A stretch of 64,000 nt of DNA from Trichococcus collinsii (GTDB lineage: Bacteria > Bacillota > Bacilli > Lactobacillales > Aerococcaceae): contig NZ_FNQH01000002.1 of assembly GCF_900107505.1 (NCBI RefSeq), positions 434,001 to 498,000 on the forward strand, read 5' to 3'. Positions 1 through 10,134 of the stretch are shown here, piece after piece. Within the stretch, counting starts at the first letter, position 1. Each line of letters starts with the position of its first letter. Both the position numbers and the translations under genes were made by a program. The notes below the pieces were generated by a model. The model was not told the DNA's origin and ran no database searches. It worked only from the letters and a program-made list of their open reading frames with translations.

Positions 1-703
1 TGTCCTTCAATTGTCGCAGTTCCGGATGCTTATTGAAGGTCACTTGTTCCAATGCATTGCCAACGTTCTGGCACATCCGCTCGTAGTCGCCCTCCTCGAT
101 GGCTTGCGCGACGATGCGGGAAGTCGGTTTGTGCTGCAATTGCTCGACAGCCAACAGCCGAAAAATCGTCTTCGTTGAGACGCTCAGACGCGGTTTCGCC
201 AAAATCACCCAACAGGATGGCATCGGCCGCAATTTGCGGACGATTTCCCCTCGACCTGATACGAAGGCTGTGCCCCCCACTATGCTGTAGGGAACATCAG
301 AGCCTACTTGGTTGCCAATCGCAATCAGCTCTTCCACAGAAAGCTTCAGGTCCCAGATCTTGTTCAGCGCACGCAAAGCTGCAGCGGCATCCGTGCTGCC
401 GCCACCCAATCCGGCAGCAACAGGGATTTTCTTGTCGATTTCGATTTTGATCCCCTTCTTTATCCCGCAACGGTCTTTGAGAAGCTTCACTGCTTGATAG
501 ACATGATTTCGCGTATCCACCGGCAAAAATACTTTATTCGTGTAGATTCTGATTTCATCTTTTTCGAGAGGAGTAAACGTAAGATGGTCCGCGAGGTCGA
601 CTGAAGCCATCACCATTTCGAGTTCATGATAAAGGTCATCCCGCTTATACAATACATCTAATGCCAAATTTATTTTTGCCGGTGCACGTTCAATCCATTC
701 CAT
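1..703 (-). CDS. ispE: 4-diphosphocytidyl-2-C-methyl-D-erythritol kinase, partial
   Basis: GHMP-superfamily kinase of the MEP isoprenoid pathway; it phosphorylates CDP-methylerythritol in the cytoplasm. The first 234 codons are present and the C-terminus lies beyond the window edge. The N-terminus begins MEWIERAPAKINLALDV, the usual substrate-binding opening. The glycine-rich ATP loop PVAAGLGGGSTDAAAA is near residue 100, and a second GSDVPYSIVGG motif follows near residue 145. The ATG at 703 is preceded by GGAGAGGAGCG. It lies downstream of veg on the same strand, with a hairpin terminator between them, as in other Bacilli. Function is secure; only the end is missing. Confidence 0.95.
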   Translation of the reverse strand, partial: MEWIERAPAKINLALDVLYKRDDLYHELEMVMASVDLADHLTFTPLEKDEIRIYTNKVFLPVDTRNHVYQAVKLLKDRCGIKKGIKIEIDKKIPVAAGLGGGSTDAAAALRALNKIWDLKLSVEELIAIGNQVGSDVPYSIVGGTAFVSGRGEIVRKLRPMPSCWVILAKPRLSVSTKTIFRLLAVEQLQHKPTSRIVAQAIEEGDYERMCQNVGNALEQVTFNKHPELRQLKD

Positions 704-883
704 CGCTCCACGCTCCTCTCCACTGTTCTTATACTTACAATACTAGCTTAAGCGTGCCGTTTTTAAAAGAAATATATGTCAATAGACAAGAATTACTTTC
801 TGAAGTGTCATTATTGTCTGAATTGATTCCCAGAACCGTTTTTTCCCGCAATCTGTTCGACCTGTCGCAAACGATTTTTTCCA

Positions 884-914
884 TAAAAAAAAACAGACAT
901 TTCGGTGTCTGTTT
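884..914 (-). terminator. Rho-independent terminator after veg
   Basis: Inverted repeat with stem AAACAGACA (891-899) and TGTCTGTTT (906-914) around a small loop. On the minus strand it is followed by a T-run (plus-strand A's 884-893). It ends the veg transcript before ispE. Confidence 0.85.
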
Positions 915-943
915 GATTTATTTGGAATAAGTTCTTACATAAT

Positions 944-1201
944 TTAAGCGTACAAGCATTTTTCTTCATCGTAAAATAAAATCTCTACAGCTTCGGTTAA
1001 AACATCTGCATAACTGTATGATACACGTTCAAATGCATTTTCGTTTTGGTCTAGATCAACCACAAATACAGCATGATACGTTTCCCGTAAAATACCTTTT
1101 CGTTCTGTCTTGCGTTTGCGTCCTGCTTGCGCAGTCAGCATAACTTTCTGCCCTAAGTGACATTCCAGTTGTTCTTTAATCTGACTCAAATTATCCGGCA
1201 T
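944..1201 (-). CDS. veg: Veg protein, biofilm/matrix-associated
   Basis: 85-residue Veg family protein (DUF1021), full family length. It starts MPDNLSQIKEQLECHLGQKV and has the core motif GRKRKTERKGIL followed by SYSYADVLTEAVEI. In Bacillus subtilis Veg stimulates matrix gene expression by acting on the SinR pathway; its biochemical role outside that species is not settled. The neighbourhood (rsmA upstream, ispE downstream) is the same as in Bacillus, which supports the call. A good promoter lies directly upstream at 1225-1253 and a terminator directly downstream, so it is mainly transcribed alone. Confidence 0.93.
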   Translation of the reverse strand: MPDNLSQIKEQLECHLGQKVMLTAQAGRKRKTERKGILRETYHAVFVVDLDQNENAFERVSYSYADVLTEAVEILFYDEEKCLYA

Positions 1202-1224
1202 TCTGTTTCACCTCACTGATTCAC

Positions 1225-1253
1225 AGTATAACACAGATAAATTTAATTTACAA
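1225..1253 (-). promoter_or_regulatory. Sigma-A promoter of veg
   Basis: On the minus strand, -35 TTGTAA (1248-1253), 17-base spacer, -10 TATACT (1225-1230), about 25 bases before the veg ATG. The remaining stretch up to the end of rsmA (1254-1465) shows only A/T runs and no gene. Confidence 0.75.
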
Positions 1254-1465
1254 GCATATCACAGAGGACGTATGCGCGCAACTATGAAACGAATAAATTT
1301 TCAAAGAAATCTTATCAACTTTTTTTACTTTTTTTTAGTAAAACTGCTGGTCGGAAAATTACACCCCGGATGCTTCCTCTTCCCTTCGCAATGGGATTCG
1401 GAAAGTGATGTATCCGTATCGATGGTGCTTCAGTACGCGAAAATATCAGGGCATCTTTTGATAGA

Positions 1466-2365
1466 TTATTGAACGTCCAAATATTTGACCAAGGCATTCG
1501 CCAAGTCCGCAAATTGTTCGATACTCAGGGCTTCTCCTCGTTTTGAAGGCTCAATGCCGGCTTCTTCAAGTCCAGCTGTCAAAGCCGCCTTGATCTCTTC
1601 CGTTTTGCCGTAGCGGGATTGCAGATTGTTCCAGAGCGTTTTTCTGCGTTGATTGAAACCGGCGCGCACCAAATCAAAGAAGAACGCCTCATCGGTAACC
1701 TTGACTTTAGGCTCTGCTCTGCGCTGCAGTTTCAGGATTGCCGAATCGACATTCGGTTGCGGCACAAAAACAGTTTTCGGAACGATGAAAGCAATCTCGG
1801 CTTCGGTATAGTAGTCGATCGCAATCGTCAATGAACCGAATGCTTTCGTTCCAGGCTTGGCTGTCATACGCTGCGCGACTTCTTTTTGCATCATCATCAC
1901 AAACGTATCGATCGGTAAATCAGTCTCTATGAAATTCATGATGATTGGCGTCGTGATATAGTAAGGAAGATTCGCTGCTACCACCAAGCGGTCAGCCGGT
2001 TCAAAATGCTCTTCGATGACTTGCGGAACATTTGCCTCCAGAATATCCTGAAAAATAATTTCGATATTATCGTATTCCGCAAGTTCCGTCTTCAGAATCG
2101 GCGCCAAACGTCTGTCCACTTCAAACGCCACTACTTTTTTGGCTTCTCTGGCAAGTCGTTCCGTCAAGGCTCCGATACCGGGTCCAATCTCGATGACATT
2201 AGTGTTTTCATCTATACCGGCTGCAGCAACCATCTTCGTCAATATATTTGGATCCACCAAAAAGTTTTGGCCTAGGCTCTTCTTCATTGTCAAATGGTAT
2301 TTTTTTAAGATGGCGTTCGTTCTGCTTGGTGTTGCTATATCCTTATGGTATTCTAATCCACTCAT
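1466..2365 (-). CDS. rsmA: 16S rRNA (adenine1518-N6/adenine1519-N6)-dimethyltransferase
   Basis: KsgA/RsmA dimethylates two adjacent adenosines in helix 45 of 16S rRNA during 30S maturation, using SAM. At 299 residues it is full length. Visible motifs: SLGQNFLVDPNI near residue 30, the SAM loop VIEIGPGIGALTERLA (about 58-73), the acidic FEVDRRLAP, and catalytic NLPYYITTPI (about 131-140). The start ATG at 2365 follows GGGGGAGGAAAATAA and overlaps the stop of rnmV by 4 bases, so the two are translationally coupled. Confidence 0.97.
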   Translation of the reverse strand: MSGLEYHKDIATPSRTNAILKKYHLTMKKSLGQNFLVDPNILTKMVAAAGIDENTNVIEIGPGIGALTERLAREAKKVVAFEVDRRLAPILKTELAEYDNIEIIFQDILEANVPQVIEEHFEPADRLVVAANLPYYITTPIIMNFIETDLPIDTFVMMMQKEVAQRMTAKPGTKAFGSLTIAIDYYTEAEIAFIVPKTVFVPQPNVDSAILKLQRRAEPKVKVTDEAFFFDLVRAGFNQRRKTLWNNLQSRYGKTEEIKAALTAGLEEAGIEPSKRGEALSIEQFADLANALVKYLDVQ

Positions 2366-2961
2366 TTATTTTCCTCCCCCTGCCGCAAAGCGGTCAGGCT
2401 ATCCTTTTCAGCCAGTTCTTTCAAAATGGCAGTCATTGCTGTGTTAACAGCTTCTTTTTCTAATTGAAACATGCGTAGGCGTTTCAACAACTGTTTCCCG
2501 TTCGTATGGCCGATACCGAGCGAATCGCCCAGCAACTCCCGGTAACGGCCTGAGTCAGCATGTCCGACTAAGTGCCATTCATCCAGAAATTCCCTGTCGA
2601 TATCGCTCGTTTCCGCATGCCTTTGCGTGTAGATATTCTTCAGCGCTTCCCTGATGACTTCCGGCGAAGCATGCTCAATTCCGAGGCTTCCACCTTTCGG
2701 GGATTGCGCGTCATCCTTACGCAAAAACGCATGCTTGACACCAGGGACCCGTTCCACAATCGTTGCCCGGATCTTCCCGCCCGGATAATCCGGATCGGTG
2801 AAGACGATCACGCCCCGGGTCGCTTGCGCATGGGCAATCAGCTGCAGCGTCTCTTCATTGATTGCCGATCCGTTCGTTTCGATCGTATCAGCCTCCACCG
2901 CCAACTTGATCCGTCTGGTATCATCTTTCCCCTCGACCACGATGATCTCTTCTATTTTCAT
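2362..2961 (-). CDS. rnmV: Ribonuclease M5
   Basis: Toprim-domain endonuclease that matures 5S rRNA at both ends in low-GC Gram-positives. At 199 residues it is the usual length. The N-terminal Toprim motif IIVVEGKDDTRRIKLA holds the catalytic Glu, and the VIVFTDPDYPGGKIR motif (about 52-66) holds the D-x-D metal site. The C-terminal half (SLGIGHTNGKQLLKRLRMF) is the family's DUF4093 region. It overlaps tatD at the start and rsmA at the end by 4 bases each, so the three form a coupled operon. Confidence 0.97.
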   Translation of the reverse strand: MKIEEIIVVEGKDDTRRIKLAVEADTIETNGSAINEETLQLIAHAQATRGVIVFTDPDYPGGKIRATIVERVPGVKHAFLRKDDAQSPKGGSLGIEHASPEVIREALKNIYTQRHAETSDIDREFLDEWHLVGHADSGRYRELLGDSLGIGHTNGKQLLKRLRMFQLEKEAVNTAMTAILKELAEKDSLTALRQGEENK

Positions 2962-3740
2962 CTGTCATCCAACCCGAATAATGTATTTGCGTTATTGGTT
3001 GTCTGCAGCGCGATCTGTTCGAATGTCTGGCCGCGTAGTTCTGCGATCTTTTCGGCTACATAGCGAACATAGGCCGGCTCATTTCGCTTTCCGCGGAAAG
3101 GAACGGGCGCCAGATACGGCGCATCAGTTTCGACCAAAAGCCTCTCTATCGGCACAGCTTTGGCCACTTCATGGACTTCAGTCGCCTTTTTGAAGGTGAC
3201 GACGCCGCTGATTGAAATGTGCATGCCCAAATCCAAAAACTTCTTCATGTAGTCCACGTCACCGCTGAAACTATGCATGATGCCGCCGATGTCGCGCACA
3301 TCCTCTTCCTTCAGAATGCGGTACGTATCCTCGATGGCATCACGCATATGGATACTGATCGGCAGTTCCAATTCTTTTGCGATTGCGATTTGTCTTCTGA
3401 ACACTTTCGCTTGAACGTCACGCGGTGCTGTGTCCCAGTGATAGTCCAGTCCCATCTCTCCCATAGCAACAACTTTTTTTTCTTCAAGCAGTGCCATCAA
3501 ACTGTCTTCCACTGCCGCAGTATAGGTCGCTGCTTCGGTAGGGTGCCAGCCGATGATGCTGTAGATTTCAGGATATTTTGCGCTCAACTCGAGCGATTTT
3601 TTTATTGTGTCCGCATCGAATCCCACTACAGCGAATCTTCCGACACCGGCTTCATGGGCCCTTTCGATGGCCGCATCCGCATCCTCCGCAAAAGCGTCCA
3701 CATTCAGATGCGTGTGTGTATCAAATAATAGTTTATTCAT
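2958..3740 (-). CDS. tatD: TatD family metal-dependent DNase (YabD)
   Basis: TIM-barrel metal hydrolase of the TatD family; members act as 3'-5' exonucleases on DNA or RNA. The 260 residues carry the full metal set: FDTHTHLNVDAF near the N-terminus, MGEMGLDYHW (about 94-103), SIHMRDA, IMHSFSGD and VETDAPYLAP (about 203-212). Its place between metG and rnmV matches yabD in Bacillus subtilis. The ATG at 3740 follows GAAAGGAATCT. The substrate in the cell is not settled by the sequence. Confidence 0.93.
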   Translation of the reverse strand: MNKLLFDTHTHLNVDAFAEDADAAIERAHEAGVGRFAVVGFDADTIKKSLELSAKYPEIYSIIGWHPTEAATYTAAVEDSLMALLEEKKVVAMGEMGLDYHWDTAPRDVQAKVFRRQIAIAKELELPISIHMRDAIEDTYRILKEEDVRDIGGIMHSFSGDVDYMKKFLDLGMHISISGVVTFKKATEVHEVAKAVPIERLLVETDAPYLAPVPFRGKRNEPAYVRYVAEKIAELRGQTFEQIALQTTNNANTLFGLDDR

Positions 3741-3807
3741 AGATTCCTTTCCGGTTCCTGCGGGAAGACCTTTGCCTGCCCTGATTCTTCTGCATCTAAA
3801 ATGGACA

Positions 3808-3839
3808 AAGGAGTCCAGGACAACTGTCCCAGGCTCCTT
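3808..3839 (-). terminator. Hairpin between metG and tatD, weak terminator
   Basis: AAGGAG (3808-3813) pairs with CTCCTT (3834-3839) around an inner 5-bp GGACA/TGTCC stem. On the minus strand it is followed by only a short T-rich stretch, so it may be a partial terminator or a processing site within the metG-tatD-rnmV-rsmA transcript. Confidence 0.45.
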
Positions 3840-3854
3840 GAATCACAAAAACCT

Positions 3855-5894
<2,040 letters not shown>

Positions 5895-6018
5895 CTAAGT
5901 TGTTTGCGAATGTACGCAACTTACCGTACCATTCTACCACAAAAGTCAAGGGTTTGGGGGTGAAATTCGAAACAAGCGGTAACCTCCTCCCATCGCCTAC
6001 ACCTCCGGATTAACGCAC

Positions 6019-6051
6019 AAAAAAAGCCGAAAGCAACGTTTCGCTCCCGAC
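6019..6051 (-). terminator. Terminator of the MerR-type gene
   Basis: GC-rich hairpin (GCCGAAAGC arm 6026-6034 with the opposite arm to 6051). On the minus strand it is followed by seven T's (plus-strand A's 6019-6025), just after the stop codon of the regulator. Confidence 0.8.
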
Positions 6052-6061
6052 CTTTCCAATA

Positions 6062-6829
6062 TCATTCAGCTTTTTCAGTATAGTTGTGGATCGCGTCCCG
6101 CAAAAAAACAGCTGCGCCTTTACCGGATGCTTTGTCGTAGTATGCCATGAATCTTTCGTCGTCGACATACATCTGGGCCAGCCCGCGATGCGCTTCCGGA
6201 GAGTAGCTCGGCCAAGTATAGCTCAACCACTGTTTATGCAACGCAGCAACAGCCAGCGCTGATTCTCCGCCGGCGTCCCCAGTAGCCATCGCTTCCGTCA
6301 ACAGCTCCTGCAAATGTGCAGCCATTTCCTGCATCGCATCAAAATCCGCTTCGCACATTCCTACGAACTTCTTGTTCGATGCCTGAATGGTCTTTTCACC
6401 GTATTTCCCCCGGATTTCCTGCCCGTAACGGCTTTCGTTCTGGGCGAGCACTTCTTTTTTCATTCCTTCAAATTTCTCTTTGTCGCTCATTTTTCTGCCT
6501 CCTCTTTTTTCGTCCAGCGTAGCATCCACCGTTCTGATCAGCAATTCGATTTCTGCCTTTTTCTCCAACAACGCTTGTTTATGCGCGACCAATGATCGTT
6601 CCGCGTCATAGGCCGGATCGTCCATCGCTGCTTTGATCTCATCAAGCGAAAAGGACAGTTGCTTGAAGAACAGAATCTGCTGCAACCTGTCCACCTCCGC
6701 TTCTCCGTAGATGCGGTAACCAGAGGAACTGGTGCGTTTGGGCTTCAGCAGGCCGATTTCATCATAGAAGCGTACCGTCCTCGTGCTGATGCCAGCCAAC
6801 CGGCTCAATTTTTGGATCGTATATTCCAT
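6062..6829 (-). CDS. MerR family regulator with TipAS ligand domain
   Basis: Transcription activator of the TipA type, which binds peptide or multidrug ligands in other bacteria. The N-terminal winged helix reads YTIQKLSRLAGISTRTVRFY with the family's YDEIGLL and SGYRIY elements, followed by a coiled-coil dimer helix and the C-terminal TipAS domain (from about residue 120; NKKFVGMCEADF, SYTWPSYSPEAHRGLAQMYV). The longest frame begins at 6859, but GGGGATACA before the ATG at 6829 and family alignment favour 6829 (255 residues). A perfect MerR-type operator lies just upstream, so it probably controls itself. No efflux partner is adjacent. Confidence 0.88.
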   Translation of the reverse strand: MEYTIQKLSRLAGISTRTVRFYDEIGLLKPKRTSSSGYRIYGEAEVDRLQQILFFKQLSFSLDEIKAAMDDPAYDAERSLVAHKQALLEKKAEIELLIRTVDATLDEKRGGRKMSDKEKFEGMKKEVLAQNESRYGQEIRGKYGEKTIQASNKKFVGMCEADFDAMQEMAAHLQELLTEAMATGDAGGESALAVAALHKQWLSYTWPSYSPEAHRGLAQMYVDDERFMAYYDKASGKGAAVFLRDAIHNYTEKAE

Positions 6830-6857
6830 TGTATCCCCTCCGATGATTTCATCATAC

Positions 6858-6878
6858 ACCTTGACGTTGCGTCAAGGT
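6858..6878 (-). promoter_or_regulatory. MerR-type operator, perfect palindrome
   Basis: CCTTGACG-TTG-CGTCAAGG is an exact inverted repeat with flanking A/T pair. It has the size and form of MerR-family sites that sit in an over-long promoter spacer. It lies 30-50 bases upstream of the TipA-like regulator, which implies autoregulation. Confidence 0.8.
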
Positions 6879-6901
6879 CAACAAATTTCCTCCGTGTATA
6901 C

Positions 6902-6928
6902 AAAAAAAGACAGCCCCGGAGGACTGTC
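6902..6928 (-). terminator. Terminator of the NlpC/P60 gene
   Basis: GACAGCCC/GGACTGTC hairpin (6909-6928), followed on the minus strand by seven T's (plus-strand A's 6902-6908), 12 bases after the stop codon. Confidence 0.88.
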
Positions 6929-6940
6929 GTGAATTTCGGA

Positions 6941-8266
6941 TTATCTTGCAACACGTACGGCAAATGATGCGCCGGAAAGGTTGTAAGAAGAATAAGTAAC
7001 CGTTTGGCCAGGTGCTGGAGCGTGGATGTATTGTCCGCCGCCTACATAGATAGCTACGTGATAAGTCGCGCCTCTTGAACCCCAGAAAATCAAATCTCCT
7101 GCTTGTGCGGCTGATACAGCAATCTGCGTACCTGAGTTTTCTTGAGGAACTGTGTAACCACCGATTTCGATTCCGTATGCTTGTCTGAAAACATAAGAAG
7201 TGAAGCCTGAGCAGTCAAATCCAGATGGTGTTTTTCCGCCCCATACATAAGGAACCCCGATGTATTGTGCAGCAATGGAAACAACATCGCCTGTTGGTGC
7301 AGATAATGCAGGTGCAGTTACGACTGGCGCGGCCACAACGGGTGCGCTGACGACTGGTGCAGCTGCTACTGGAGCAGATACAACTGGTGCACTTTCAATT
7401 ACAGGTGTGCTGACTGCTGTTTGAGCAGGAGCAGAGCTAGCAGTTGGTGCTGACTCGGAACTTGCAACTGCACTTGAAGCAATGTCAACGGACGAAGATT
7501 CTTCTGAACTTGCTTGTGCGACTGCTGCAGCTACAGTAGCTGCGGCAGCTTCAGCGGCAGCAATGGAAGCAGCCTCTGCAGCAGCGCGTTGGTCAGCTTC
7601 TTCTTTTTGAGCTAAGAACATTTCACGGTCGGACTCAGCTGTTGCTTTTTCAGCAGCCAAAGCAGCAACTGCGCTTTCTTGTTCGATTCTCTTCACTTGC
7701 AAATCGCCTTTAAGTTGTTCCAACTCCATGGCCATTGCATTGATTTCGTTTAGGTTATCTTCAGTTTTATTTTTTTTGTCTTCAACAGCTTTTTGATCCG
7801 CAACTTGCTTCTCTACCAATTCTTTATTGGCGGAAACCATTTTTGATACAACATCGATGCGAGATACTAAATCTGTGAAAGATTCGGATGCTACGATGAA
7901 GTTCAAGTAGTTTTCGTTTGAACCGTTCACTTGAACAGATCTCGCTTGCTCATCCAGTTGCTCTTCGCGTTGCGCGATAACAACTTGCAATTCGGCAATA
8001 TCTTCCTGTAAAACAACAATCTCATCTTGTGTCTTTACGCGGTTTGCCAATAATGTCTCTGCTCTTTTTTCAGCTGCATCAACTTCTGCAGTGATTGCAG
8101 ATAAATTTTCTGTTGCTGTGCTTTGTTTGCTGTCCAATTCAGAAATTTTAGTTTCTTGTTGTTGGATTTTTGTTAAGATTTCATCTGCTTGTGCTGTAAA
8201 AGGCGTTACTATACTTGTTGCAAGGATCGTACCTGCTAATGCGATAGCCACTAATTTCTTCTTCAA
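6941..8266 (-). CDS. Secreted coiled-coil NlpC/P60 peptidoglycan hydrolase
   Basis: Exported cell-wall endopeptidase of the PcsB/P45-like layout. After the signal peptide (KKK, hydrophobic core, cleavage near FTAQA-DE) comes a long coiled coil (about residues 30-230), an Ala/Ser/Val-rich linker with repeats of APVVSAPV type (about 230-330), and a C-terminal NlpC/P60 domain. That domain has catalytic Cys in FDCSGF, His in YHVAIYVG and a third polar His in YIHAP. The longest frame starts at GTG 8281, but that codon is part of the ribosome binding site AGTGGAGGA; the TTG at 8266 is correctly spaced and starts a normal signal peptide (441 residues). WalR-like boxes lie 150-250 bases upstream, fitting control of wall hydrolases by WalRK. 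Confidence 0.92.
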   Translation of the reverse strand: MKKKLVAIALAGTILATSIVTPFTAQADEILTKIQQQETKISELDSKQSTATENLSAITAEVDAAEKRAETLLANRVKTQDEIVVLQEDIAELQVVIAQREEQLDEQARSVQVNGSNENYLNFIVASESFTDLVSRIDVVSKMVSANKELVEKQVADQKAVEDKKNKTEDNLNEINAMAMELEQLKGDLQVKRIEQESAVAALAAEKATAESDREMFLAQKEEADQRAAAEAASIAAAEAAAATVAAAVAQASSEESSSVDIASSAVASSESAPTASSAPAQTAVSTPVIESAPVVSAPVAAAPVVSAPVVAAPVVTAPALSAPTGDVVSIAAQYIGVPYVWGGKTPSGFDCSGFTSYVFRQAYGIEIGGYTVPQENSGTQIAVSAAQAGDLIFWGSRGATYHVAIYVGGGQYIHAPAPGQTVTYSSYNLSGASFAVRVAR

Positions 8267-8417
8267 GTCTAATTCCTCCACTTACATTCGATTGTCGTTA
8301 GTTATAATTCTTATATATCTTTTAAATTTTTATAGTTTTCCTTAAGATTCATCAACATAATGAATCATAACATAGTTTTTTTTCCTTTAGCCCGGTTTCG
8401 TCAAGTTGTATCCTAAC

Positions 8418-8434
8418 TGTAACAATTCTGTAAA
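8418..8434 (+). promoter_or_regulatory. WalR-like box, exact consensus
   Basis: TGTAAC-AATTC-TGTAAA matches the two-half-site WalR consensus TGTWAH-N5-TGTWAH. It lies 152 bases upstream of the NlpC/P60 start in the divergent region. Wall hydrolases are standard WalRK targets in Firmicutes. Confidence 0.6.
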
Positions 8435-8495
8435 ACGATTCCCCTAATGTGTCCAAATCAGCGTTATCAGTAATATTTCGTGCAGTTCCTCCTTT

Positions 8496-8512
8496 TGTAA
8501 CATTTCTGCAAC
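8496..8512 (+). promoter_or_regulatory. Second WalR-like box, one mismatch
   Basis: TGTAAC-ATTTC-TGCAAC has the same half-sites and spacing as the box 78 bases away, with one mismatch. Two sites in one intergenic region raise the chance that both are real. Confidence 0.45.
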
Positions 8513-8534
8513 ATTACTTTTTTTATGGTCACTG

Positions 8535-8564
8535 TTGACATTTAAAGTTTTACTGCGCTATACT
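8535..8564 (+). promoter_or_regulatory. Promoter of the tyrS T-box leader
   Basis: -35 TTGACA (8535-8540), 18-base spacer, -10 TATACT (8559-8564). It is placed to start the T-box leader near 8571. Confidence 0.85.
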
Positions 8565-8589
8565 TACGGCAATTAACCAATACAATAAA

Positions 8590-8837
8590 AAGCGATGAAA
8601 AAGACAGTAGAATCGGGATTTTGTCCTATAGAGAGTCAGCGGTTGGTGTAAGCTGATGCAAGCCTGGATTCGAATTACACTTTGGAGCTTTCTTATGCAC
8701 ATAAGCGGTCGGCATACGATACATGTCAGAGTGGCAAAATCTTTCCTATTCGGGATGATTCTGCAAGCTGGGTGGTAACACGGTAACTATCGTCCCTGTT
8801 CAAACAAGTATTTTCTTGTCTGGACAGGGATTTTTTT
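8590..8837 (+). ncRNA. Tyrosine T-box leader (tRNA-sensing riboswitch)
   Basis: The leader has the Stem I parts in order: AGTA of the S-turn near 8604, AGAGAG, GGTTGGTG, then GAAT-TAC-A, where TAC (8676-8678) is the Tyr specifier. The T-box core is GGGTGGTAACACGG (8770-8783). The intrinsic terminator pairs TCCCTGT (8793-8799) with ACAGGGA (8824-8830) and ends in seven T's. Uncharged tRNA-Tyr is expected to stabilise the antiterminator and turn on tyrS and the gene behind it. Start of the element is approximate. Confidence 0.93.
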
Positions 8838-8870
8838 GCATATAAAATTACAAGAAAAGGAATGAAGCAC

Positions 8871-10133
8871 ATGAATATCATCGACGAATTAGAATGGCGC
8901 GGCGCCATTAACCAACAAACGGATGCAGCAGGTTTACGCAAATTAACGGAGGATGATCAGATCGGCCTTTATTGCGGCGTTGACCCCACCGGTGACAGCC
9001 TGCATATCGGACATCTGATTCCCTTTATTGTATTGAAGAGATTCCAACTGGCCGGGCACAGACCCGTTATCCTGATCGGGGGCGCGACCGGATCAATCGG
9101 CGATCCAAGCGGAAAGAGCGAAGAGCGTGTTCTGCAATCGATGGATCAAGTCGTCGCGAACGCAAATGCTTTGACCTCTCAAATGAAGAAACTGTTCCTT
9201 TCCGACAGTTCGGCTGACATCCGTCTCGTCAACAACTATGACTGGACCAAAGATTTGACACTACTGGATTTCCTGCGCGACTTCGGCAAGAACTTCAATA
9301 TCAACACGATGTTGGCCAAAGATATCGTAGCGAGCCGTCTGGACACCGGCATTTCTTTCACCGAATTCACTTACCAAATCCTGCAATCCATGGACTTCCT
9401 GCACCTTTTCCAGAATGAAGGCGTCAACCTTCAGATCGGCGGCCAGGATCAATGGGGCAACATCACTGCCGGTTTGGATCTGATCCGTAAAAAAGAAGGC
9501 ACGGAAGCAAAAGCTTTCGGTTTAACGATTCCGCTGATGCTGAAGGCGGACGGCACGAAATTCGGTAAGACTGCCGGCGGTGCTGTCTGGTTGGACCCTA
9601 AGAAAACAACGCCTTACGAGTTCTACCAATTCTGGGTGAACCAGGACGATCGTGATGTCATCAAATACCTGAAATATTTCACTTTCCTTTCGAAGGAAGA
9701 AATCGATACGCTGACTGAAAAAGTAGAAACAGAACCGCACAAACGCGAAGCCCAAAAAGTGTTGGCATCCGAAATGACGCGCTTCGTCCACAGCGAACAG
9801 GCCTTGGCGGACGCATTGAAGATCACCGAAGCCTTGTTCACCGGCGAAGTAAAGGAATTGACTGCCAGCGAAATCGCTGAAGGTTTCAAAAATATGCCGA
9901 CATTTGAATCCGACCTGAAAGAACAGGATTTGGTCACTTGGCTAGTCGATCTCGGCATCGAACCGTCACGCCGTCAATCACGCGAAGACATCCAAAACGG
10001 TGCCATCTCTATCAATGGTGATAAAGTTACAGATCTGGAATTCGTCATCACTGCCGAAAATTCTTTCGAAGGCCGCTTCATCTTAGTACGCCGCGGCAAA
10101 AAGAAATATTTCCTGGTTAAATTGGTGGCTTGA
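8871..10133 (+). CDS. tyrS: Tyrosyl-tRNA synthetase
   Basis: Class I synthetase charging tRNA-Tyr, 420 residues, full length. The HIGH motif is DSLHIGHLIPF, preceded by YCGVDPTG. The KMSKS equivalent is KADGTKFGKTAGGAV, and the C-terminal S4 RNA-binding domain (PSRRQSREDIQNGAISINGDKV) begins near residue 350. The frame is open from the ATG at 8862, but AAAAGGA abuts it; the ATG at 8871 has correct spacing. It is controlled by the tyrosine T-box directly upstream. Confidence 0.97.
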   Translation: MNIIDELEWRGAINQQTDAAGLRKLTEDDQIGLYCGVDPTGDSLHIGHLIPFIVLKRFQLAGHRPVILIGGATGSIGDPSGKSEERVLQSMDQVVANANALTSQMKKLFLSDSSADIRLVNNYDWTKDLTLLDFLRDFGKNFNINTMLAKDIVASRLDTGISFTEFTYQILQSMDFLHLFQNEGVNLQIGGQDQWGNITAGLDLIRKKEGTEAKAFGLTIPLMLKADGTKFGKTAGGAVWLDPKKTTPYEFYQFWVNQDDRDVIKYLKYFTFLSKEEIDTLTEKVETEPHKREAQKVLASEMTRFVHSEQALADALKITEALFTGEVKELTASEIAEGFKNMPTFESDLKEQDLVTWLVDLGIEPSRRQSREDIQNGAISINGDKVTDLEFVITAENSFEGRFILVRRGKKKYFLVKLVA

Positions 10134-10134
10134 T

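Noticed and set aside
52-450. 132-residue plus-strand frame at the window start
   Set aside because: It is antisense to ispE, whose GHMP kinase motifs are unmistakable.
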